A stretch of 48,648 nt of DNA from Sulfurovum sp. Lineage in GTDB: Bacteria > Campylobacterota > Campylobacteria > Campylobacterales > Sulfurovaceae. Location: positions 1 to 48,648 of the forward strand of contig JAMOTK010000019.1 in the NCBI GenBank assembly GCA_027062365.1. Reading direction: 5' to 3'. The notes beneath the pieces are model-generated. The model did no database searches. It had not been told where the DNA came from and was given only the letters and a program-made list of their open reading frames with translations. Below, piece by piece: positions 43,637 to 48,648 of this stretch (position 1 is its first letter; every line of letters starts with the position of its first letter). The position numbers were made by a program, and so were the translations under genes.

Positions 43637-43759
43637 TTATAAGCAAAAGACAAAGTGTCCATTCTTTTTTAATGACATACACACGGTAAGCTAACCACCA
43701 TTAATAATCTTAGCTCTTCTAAAACCACTTCCTATTTTTTCAAGTAAATATTTTGTCAT
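43637..43759 (-). pseudogene. Possible remnant of a GSG-type (AlbA_2/RecG-like) C-terminal region
   Basis: A short frame reads MTKYLLEKIGSGFRRAKIINGG then TAG, then continues in the same frame to LKKNGHFVFCL and TAA at 43637. EKIGSGFRR fits the C-terminus of AlbA_2/ATP-dependent helicase-type proteins (E-K/R-xGSGxxR). It is very short and has no ribosome site, so I treat it as a decayed fragment at best. The rest of the gap between 43538 and 43771 shows no other gene. Confidence 0.3.
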
Positions 43760-43771
43760 ATCATTCTACTG

Positions 43772-44941
43772 CTATTTTAAATCTATTACTTTTGACCAAA
43801 CTTGATTGCCACTTTTGTCAAACTTGACTAACAATGCACCCATATACCTATCCGTATTGCCACATTCTTCTTGTATCACATCTTCTTTTATAATATTTTC
43901 TATCTCAGAACCTACAGCATAGATATTGCCATCTTTACTACCCACTTGTACTACAAAATATATCTCATGACCACTTGTGTCTCTATAATAAGGAGCTTTT
44001 TTTATTTTGTTTAAACTAGACTTTTTATAGATAGCTTCAAATTGTTTCTTATCCTCTGCGTCAAATGCTTTATTTGATATAAGTGTACCCTCTAATGAAT
44101 ATTGTAAAATAAACTCGTAACGGTTTGAAGTATCAATAAGGTAAAGGTACTTACTATCAAATGCCAACATTTTTGCAGATGCCATATAAGCATTACGTAT
44201 GATTTTTTGCCATATTTTTTTACCATGTTTATCATATTTATCGATAGTAAAAACTTCACTATTATTAGATTTAGTATCTATGGCACTGCCCAATAGATAG
44301 ATATTTTCTTTTGCATCCATGACTATATCATCAAATCTTTGGTATTTGATAATATTGTGTGTAATATGCTTCTTTTGGGCTATTTTTTGACAATCTTGCT
44401 TTAGACTTACCGTAGTAAGTATCGCTTTTTTACTTATCAAAACCTTAGCGAGATAACACTTTTTGTTTTTGTAGCTTTCCACACGGAGAATATAGCCTTC
44501 AGAAGTCTTCTTATAGTCTTTTGCATTTTTACCTTGATGTAACCATAGCAAAAGTTGAGCCTCAAAAGGGGTGTCTATATTGCCCATCAAGCTTATTACA
44601 TCTTCCACCATATCCATCTGCCATATCTTACCCTTGTTATCTATTAAAAATGCGTTTCCCATATATTTCATATTTGCTTTTGGGCTATATTTTGATTTGA
44701 TATGATTAAACTGTTTTATGATACTCTCATCAAATGTACCAAGCGATACTGTGGCTATATCCATTTGCTCACGGTATCCTTTTTCTTGCCAAGTTATTTT
44801 CATAACCTTTACATCAGTTTCAAAATTAAAACTTTCACTAGAAACACTAGCACCAATCGGCTCTAAAGTTTGCCATGTACTAGCTTTGGCATGAATCCAC
44901 ACTGTCAACACTATCATCAAGATTATTTTAAATAATTTCAT
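43772..44941 (-). CDS. Secreted beta-propeller-like protein
   Basis: A 389-residue exported protein (signal peptide MKLFKIILMIVLTVWIHAKA). It contains several strand repeats of the type IDKYDKHGKKIWQKII, DAKENIYLLGSAIDTK and VKFDKSGNQVWSKVI, the SBBP/propeller-like pattern 'D..GN.Y..G' with W in the last strand. I do not know its ligand. Eleven bases separate it from the lipoprotein gene upstream, and the two are probably one transcript. Confidence 0.7.
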   Translation of the reverse strand: MKLFKIILMIVLTVWIHAKASTWQTLEPIGASVSSESFNFETDVKVMKITWQEKGYREQMDIATVSLGTFDESIIKQFNHIKSKYSPKANMKYMGNAFLIDNKGKIWQMDMVEDVISLMGNIDTPFEAQLLLWLHQGKNAKDYKKTSEGYILRVESYKNKKCYLAKVLISKKAILTTVSLKQDCQKIAQKKHITHNIIKYQRFDDIVMDAKENIYLLGSAIDTKSNNSEVFTIDKYDKHGKKIWQKIIRNAYMASAKMLAFDSKYLYLIDTSNRYEFILQYSLEGTLISNKAFDAEDKKQFEAIYKKSSLNKIKKAPYYRDTSGHEIYFVVQVGSKDGNIYAVGSEIENIIKEDVIQEECGNTDRYMGALLVKFDKSGNQVWSKVIDLK

Positions 44942-44951
44942 AATGAGTTAC

Positions 44952-45380
44952 CTACTCTTTACGATGCTTAAACGCATGACATGTATTTTCAATCTCATCA
45001 CGATTTAACAAATTATATTCTCCACGTAAGAGTACTTCTTTTTCTACATTATAATAGGTAATAGAATAACCTCCACTTCCATCAGGATTAGGCAATCCTC
45101 CGACCACCTGTATCCAAACAAATAAGGCTACTTCTTTGCCTATATATTTTGGATTTATATGTACGATATTTTTGCCATCTAGTAGTACGGGTTCACCTAT
45201 CGTTCCATCCTCTCTTTGATATCCCTCTGGTATACCATAGTAGACATCGTAACTTCCACACGTTTTAGGAAGTGTACTTGTATCCAACATAGTGTGATTT
45301 GGAACACGTACACAGCCACTAAGTAAAACAAATAATATTCCCCACATAATTCTATACTTTGATGCACCCTCTCGTTTCAT
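44952..45380 (-). CDS. Small lipoprotein of unknown function
   Basis: A 142-residue lipoprotein: start ATG 45380 with AAGGAAC before it puts the signal peptide at the N-terminus; an upstream in-frame ATG (45410) would add ten non-signal residues. Lipobox LLSGC. The mature domain is small and strand-rich (SYDVYYGIPEGYQRE, then VWIQVVGGLPNPDGSGG). No family recognised. It precedes the propeller-like gene. Confidence 0.7.
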   Translation of the reverse strand: MKREGASKYRIMWGILFVLLSGCVRVPNHTMLDTSTLPKTCGSYDVYYGIPEGYQREDGTIGEPVLLDGKNIVHINPKYIGKEVALFVWIQVVGGLPNPDGSGGYSITYYNVEKEVLLRGEYNLLNRDEIENTCHAFKHRKE

Positions 45381-45442
45381 ATAAGTTCCTTTTTTAACTA
45401 TTATATCCAAAGAATCTAATAAAAATTATAACCAGTCAACTG

Positions 45443-46153
45443 TTATTTATTTGAATTACCTTTTTCATTTTGTGGATATTCTGGATGACAATAGGTAGAA
45501 CCTAAAGAACAACACCCTTCTGAAATACCTTTATTTTTCAAACCTTTATCAAAAGACCAATAGTGATTGTAGCTTCCATCTCGTAAGAAATTAAAAACTT
45601 CTATAACATCTGTTGCATTAGAGCGTTGGGCTTGATAAATGTACTTGTCCAAGTCTTCTACATCTACAACTTCTACGATACATCCTACTTCTAAGGCATC
45701 TTGTTCAGACTGTATGCCTTTGTCATAAAGTTCATTATAGAGTACATTTATAGGTTCTACTGGATATTGACCACTGCCATAACGGACAAGGTCATCTGTA
45801 CTATAAGGGCTATCTGTATCTGGGTATTTAGTGATATTGAGGTCATATTTTTGTGCAAGTTGATTGACGGCTTCTATATGCTTAACTTCTGATTTACTTG
45901 CAATGTTTTGTAACTGTTCAACAGCTTGTATTTTATAGATATTGAGATAGACATCATGAGCCAAACCCTCTTCGCTATACATATAAGTCAAAGAATCTTT
46001 CACATCTTGTGAAAGTGCTGACATAGGTGCCGAGATGGCTGATTGGACATTTGCAGGAAGTTCAGAGCTTTCAGAACCTCCACTACTACCACATGCTACT
46101 AAAAATAGGACTGAACTTAACGCCGTGACACTTTTTATTATATTATTATTCAT
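45443..46153 (-). CDS. DUF2202 ferritin-like lipoprotein
   Basis: A 236-residue lipoprotein with lipobox VACG and a helical DUF2202 domain (about 45-225) of ferritin-like appearance: YMYSEEGLAHDVYLNIY, SEVKHIEAVNQLAQ, EVVDVEDLDKY, and FLRDGSYNHYWSFDKGL. The E, H and D residues could bind a diiron or other metal site. Cysteines near the end (CCSLGSTYC) are unusual. Homologues occur in sulfur-oxidising and metal-exposed bacteria; a redox or metal role is inferred. Confidence 0.83.
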   Translation of the reverse strand: MNNNIIKSVTALSSVLFLVACGSSGGSESSELPANVQSAISAPMSALSQDVKDSLTYMYSEEGLAHDVYLNIYKIQAVEQLQNIASKSEVKHIEAVNQLAQKYDLNITKYPDTDSPYSTDDLVRYGSGQYPVEPINVLYNELYDKGIQSEQDALEVGCIVEVVDVEDLDKYIYQAQRSNATDVIEVFNFLRDGSYNHYWSFDKGLKNKGISEGCCSLGSTYCHPEYPQNEKGNSNK

Positions 46154-46210
46154 TTTTTATTCCTTATATTTATTAATAATTATAGCACCTATCTATGAAT
46201 TGAAAGTGAA

Positions 46211-46570
46211 TTATTTTTGAATCCTAAGATACTGTTTCACATCAAAATGTTTGATATACGCTTTGATATTTACTTTGAGTACCTCATCAGCTACCATAGA
46301 TTTTTCTTTCATTGGAAATTTTAGAAAAAACTGTGGAGGCATAATAGAGTTAGAAATAAGGGGGTGGGTCAGATAGTTAAACATCGCTTTTTCTATCGCT
46401 TTTTCCGTACTGTATTGCATCAAATAGCGTTTATAAATGAGATTACTAGGTATCTGCTGGTTTTGATGGCACTGTAGACAATCATTTTCTAAACTAGGGT
46501 TTAGTAAAAGGTGTGTCTCAGCAAAGCCTAAAGAGAAGCCCAACAAAATCCATATTATTATTTTTTCCAT
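46211..46570 (-). CDS. Mini cytochrome c-like protein
   Basis: A 119-residue exported protein with a signal peptide (residues 1-16) and one CxxCH haem site (DCLQCHQNQ) at about 32-36, followed by about 85 residues of helices with a MPPQFF stretch in which Met could be the distal ligand. It overlaps the histidine kinase gene end by 13 bases, so it is in one operon with the two-component pair. It may be the redox output or sensing partner. Confidence 0.78.
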   Translation of the reverse strand: MEKIIIWILLGFSLGFAETHLLLNPSLENDCLQCHQNQQIPSNLIYKRYLMQYSTEKAIEKAMFNYLTHPLISNSIMPPQFFLKFPMKEKSMVADEVLKVNIKAYIKHFDVKQYLRIQK

Positions 46571-47712
46571 TTTATTTCTACCTCCGTACCTTTGTCTATT
46601 TTGGATTTTATTTTGAGTATATAGCCATAGCTCTGTATCACTTGATTGACAATATCAAGCCCTATCCCAAAACCACCCTCACTTTTGTTGGCACGTTTAA
46701 AGCGATGGAGTATGACAGCTAAATCTTTTTCATCTATCCCAATCCCTGTATCTTTGACAATAAGCGACATCTTTGTGAGAGTAATTTCCAACACTCCATG
46801 GTGTTTGTTGTATTTAATCGCATTTGAGATAAGATTATCGACCAAACGCATCGCATCATTTTTGTCTATCTGGCGTATAATATTTTCTTCTATATCTGTC
46901 CTGATAGTTAGGTTTTTGGCTTCTATCATACCTGTAAAGTACAGTATGCGTTCTTCTACAAAAGTACTCATATTCAAAGTGATGATATTTCTATGGTATT
47001 GATGGTTTAAGTTTAGATAGGTCAAATCATCATAGATACGGCTCAATGTCTTAGAGGCAATCTCTATGCGTTTAAGTTCCAAATGATTTGCTTCATGTTT
47101 GCCAAAGGTTTCTATCAATTCTATATTGGTCAAGATAGTACTAATAGGTGTATTCAGTTCATGCGTGGTATCTTGTATAAAATGATTCATCTGCTTAATC
47201 GAGTCTCGCATAGGTGCGATAAATAAGTGACCCAAATAGTACGCAAGGATAGAAAAAAATATCCCAGCCCCTAACATAAATAAAAATATATTCTTTTTAA
47301 GGTCTGTAATCACATCATAATCTATCATCTGTGAGGTCAATACATACCCAGCCCCAAGATAATAAGGCTCAACTTTAGCCATATAATAGAGTCTATTAGG
47401 ATGGGATTGACTCTCTTCCCATGATGTTTTCGCTAATGTACCAAAGATATAATGTTTATCTTTATCAAATATCATAGAGTCTATCATATCATGTTTTGGG
47501 TACAAAAGAGGTATTGTATTGGACTGATGTAAGACACGTAGTTTTGATTTTATAATCTCAGATTCATAGCGAAGTGTGTCTCTTTGCGTGTCCAATAGAT
47601 GATGCTTGGTAAATAAAAAAAATATCCCTGAAGCCAAAGTAAAAAGCAAGAGTGTAGAGGTTAGATAGATAACCAAAAAGCGTAATAAACTTCTTTTTTC
47701 ACTATTTAACAA
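46558..47712 (-). CDS. Membrane sensor histidine kinase
   Basis: A 384-residue kinase with two transmembrane segments (about 12-34 and 141-164) around a 105-residue periplasmic sensor (LHQSNTIPLLYPKHDM and LGAGYVLTSQMIDY), then HisKA with H184 in DTTHELNTPIST and the HATPase domain with the N-box LVDNLISNAIKYN, G1 VKDTGIGID and G2 GGFGIGLDIV. No HAMP domain is obvious between TM2 and HisKA. It overlaps the response regulator by 11 bases and the cytochrome gene by 13. Confidence 0.92.
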   Translation of the reverse strand: MLNSEKRSLLRFLVIYLTSTLLLFTLASGIFFLFTKHHLLDTQRDTLRYESEIIKSKLRVLHQSNTIPLLYPKHDMIDSMIFDKDKHYIFGTLAKTSWEESQSHPNRLYYMAKVEPYYLGAGYVLTSQMIDYDVITDLKKNIFLFMLGAGIFFSILAYYLGHLFIAPMRDSIKQMNHFIQDTTHELNTPISTILTNIELIETFGKHEANHLELKRIEIASKTLSRIYDDLTYLNLNHQYHRNIITLNMSTFVEERILYFTGMIEAKNLTIRTDIEENIIRQIDKNDAMRLVDNLISNAIKYNKHHGVLEITLTKMSLIVKDTGIGIDEKDLAVILHRFKRANKSEGGFGIGLDIVNQVIQSYGYILKIKSKIDKGTEVEIKWKK

Positions 47713-48373
47713 AACGATAGCCTACATTTTTGACCGTCTCTATCTTTTCTTTGCCTATATTGGCACGTAGGGTTTTGATATAGGTACGCAAAGAACCTGC
47801 ACTAGGTTCTTCATCATATTCCCATAATGCTTCATTGATTTTACTGTATCCTAAAAGGGTATTACTATGTTGCAAAAAAAGTGCCAAAAGTTTAACTTCT
47901 TTGGTCTTAAGAGGTACTTTTTTGTTTTCTTTGGTTAATATAAGCTCTTTGAGATCAAAAATAAGCCCCTCCTCTAAAATAATCTTATCTTCATACGTAC
48001 CAAAAGAGCGTTTGACCAATGACTCCACACGTACAAGTAATTCTTTTAACGCAAAAGGCTTACGTATATAGTCATCACAGCCCAAAGCAAAGCCTCTCTC
48101 CACATCTTCTACACTGTTCAAAGAAGTAATAAATATCGCAGGTATCTCTTTGCCTTCTTCTCTTATACCTTTGAGAAAATCAAAGCCACTAATGTGAGGT
48201 ACTTTTACATCAAGCAACATCAAGTCTATATGCTTTTCATACGCTATCTCTTCTGCTTGTATCCCATCATACGCTGTGAGTACCTCATAGCCTTTGAGTG
48301 TCAAAAACTGCTTCACAGTATCACTCAATTGAATATCATCTTCAAGTAGTAAAATTGTTGTTGTCATCACCAT
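47702..48373 (-). CDS. OmpR family response regulator
   Basis: A 223-residue response regulator. Receiver: ILLLEDDIQL acidic pair, phosphoacceptor D in LMLLDVKVP, ITS and RKPF switch residues. Output: winged helix ending TVKNVGYRFVK. ATG 48373 is used since AAAAGG is 5 bases before it; a GTG at 48379 in the same frame overlaps that site and an ATG at 48367 is also possible. It leads the operon with the kinase and mini cytochrome. Confidence 0.93.
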   Translation of the reverse strand: MVMTTTILLLEDDIQLSDTVKQFLTLKGYEVLTAYDGIQAEEIAYEKHIDLMLLDVKVPHISGFDFLKGIREEGKEIPAIFITSLNSVEDVERGFALGCDDYIRKPFALKELLVRVESLVKRSFGTYEDKIILEEGLIFDLKELILTKENKKVPLKTKEVKLLALFLQHSNTLLGYSKINEALWEYDEEPSAGSLRTYIKTLRANIGKEKIETVKNVGYRFVK

Positions 48374-48397
48374 ACGCACCTTTTATAAGTATAAGAA

Positions 48398-48406
48398 ATA
48401 ATAGCA
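48398..48406 (-). promoter_or_regulatory. Extended -10 before the response regulator gene
   Basis: On minus, TGCTATTAT (TATTAT at 48398-48403) gives a transcript start about 18 bases before the ATG at 48373. It is divergent from the promoter at 48421. Confidence 0.5.
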
Positions 48407-48420
48407 TAGTAAAATGAATT

Positions 48421-48448
48421 TTGTGTGAATTATGAATTATGCTATACT
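48421..48448 (+). promoter_or_regulatory. Strong plus-strand promoter at the window end
   Basis: TTGTGT (48421-48426) and TATACT (48443-48448) with TGC before it, 16 bases apart, read to the right. The only plus-strand reading frame downstream within the window is a 25-residue ORF at 48502; the transcript may also be a small RNA. Confidence 0.6.
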
Positions 48449-48501
48449 ACCCCAACCCTTTTAGTCTTAAGGTGCTTAATTGAAATAAAGGAAAGTACAA
48501 G

Positions 48502-48579
48502 ATGAAACAATTTAGTATGATACAACACCATAGCCAAAAAAACCCAAAAATCATCAAGCACTATCCCTATAAATCATAG
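48502..48579 (+). CDS. Possible 25-residue peptide gene
   Basis: ATG 48502 follows AAAGGA (48487-48492) and a good promoter at 48421. The product is basic and rich in His, Lys and Gln (MKQFSMIQHHSQKNP...). It overlaps the coding tail of a gene on the other strand, so it may be chance. Codon evidence is too small to judge. Confidence 0.3.
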   Translation: MKQFSMIQHHSQKNPKIIKHYPYKS

Positions 48580-48648
48580 AGAACTGGGCGATATGATTAA
48601 TAGCCTTGCTAATTAAAATATCATCCACTTTTTGCCCATAGAATTTTA
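48554..48648 (-). CDS. Unknown protein, C-terminal end only (window edge)
   Basis: On minus a frame enters the window at its right edge and runs 30 codons to a TGA at 48554-48556, reading ...QKVDDILISKAINHIAQ and ending MIYRDSA. The gene would begin beyond the window. I do not recognise it; the stretch resembles a helical C-terminus. Confidence 0.4.
   Translation of the reverse strand, partial: KFYGQKVDDILISKAINHIAQFSMIYRDSA

Noticed and set aside
1-48648. CRISPR array, rRNA or tRNA genes
   Set aside because: No regularly spaced repeats and no rRNA or tRNA-like stretches were seen by reading; a tRNA-finding run would be needed for a firm negative.

Overview
The window looks like chromosomal DNA of a free-living Campylobacterota (Epsilonproteobacteria) member, probably near Sulfurovum or Sulfurimonas. 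The pointers are low GC, extended -10 promoters of the TTTTGnTATAAT type with weak -35 boxes, a CosR/HsrA-type orphan regulator, a short FtsY without an acidic A domain, RNase Y, a PurS/PurQ-type FGAM synthase, an SO_0444-type metal permease and NnrS. No rRNA, tRNA or CRISPR array was seen.

Left part (1-24000), mostly core genome. After an isolated Rpn/PDDEXK_2 nuclease there is a minus-strand block: 5-FCL, rny, a hypothetical gene, a periplasmic cyclophilin, cmoB, then a degenerate CosR/HsrA-like regulator. A thioredoxin-fold lipoprotein and ftsY follow on plus. An acyltransferase on minus is back to back with a tight run of eleven plus-strand genes (8499-17796): ctp protease, purC, purS, purQ, a membrane protein, plsC, crcB, a small protein, a hybrid histidine kinase, a metal permease and thiD. 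Then come a fatty acid desaturase (minus), three small plus-strand genes (unknown, YwbE, YaiI/UPF0178), a glycine-zipper lipoprotein, clpB (minus) and a NYN-OST-HTH RNase-like protein.

Middle (24000-27600), a small defence island, all minus. It holds a HaeIII/NgoPII-type C5 methyltransferase translationally coupled to a PDDEXK_4-type nuclease, a RelE-like toxin-antitoxin pair, and a decayed NgoPII-type restriction endonuclease. The C-terminal tail of that endonuclease is present twice, once on each side of the toxin-antitoxin pair. Just upstream is a 225-bp MITE-like element with perfect 16-bp terminal inverted repeats and a perfect 8-bp target duplication. The reading offered is a GGCC restriction-modification locus being dismantled and rebuilt.

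Right-middle (27600-32922): an SGNH-hydrolase lipoprotein, NnrS, a secreted helical protein that may be read from a leaderless mRNA, YgiQ radical SAM and a Cof-type HAD phosphatase.

32919-40502 is a complete-looking ter (tellurite/stress) operon on minus: three TerD-family proteins, a PIN-type toxin-antitoxin pair inserted in the operon, TerB, a DUF475 membrane protein, an AIM24-like protein, then the biosynthetic arm PRTase/TRSP, StiP-Pelota and HAD phosphatase. Its promoter region carries a 12-bp tandem direct repeat. The two antitoxins in the window share an N-terminal module although their toxins belong to unrelated families.

The right end (40657-48648) holds secreted or lipid-anchored proteins (one VWA protein with an exact 86-residue tandem duplication), a gene remnant, a DUF2202 lipoprotein, a response regulator/histidine kinase/mini c-type cytochrome operon, and the end of a gene that runs out of the window.
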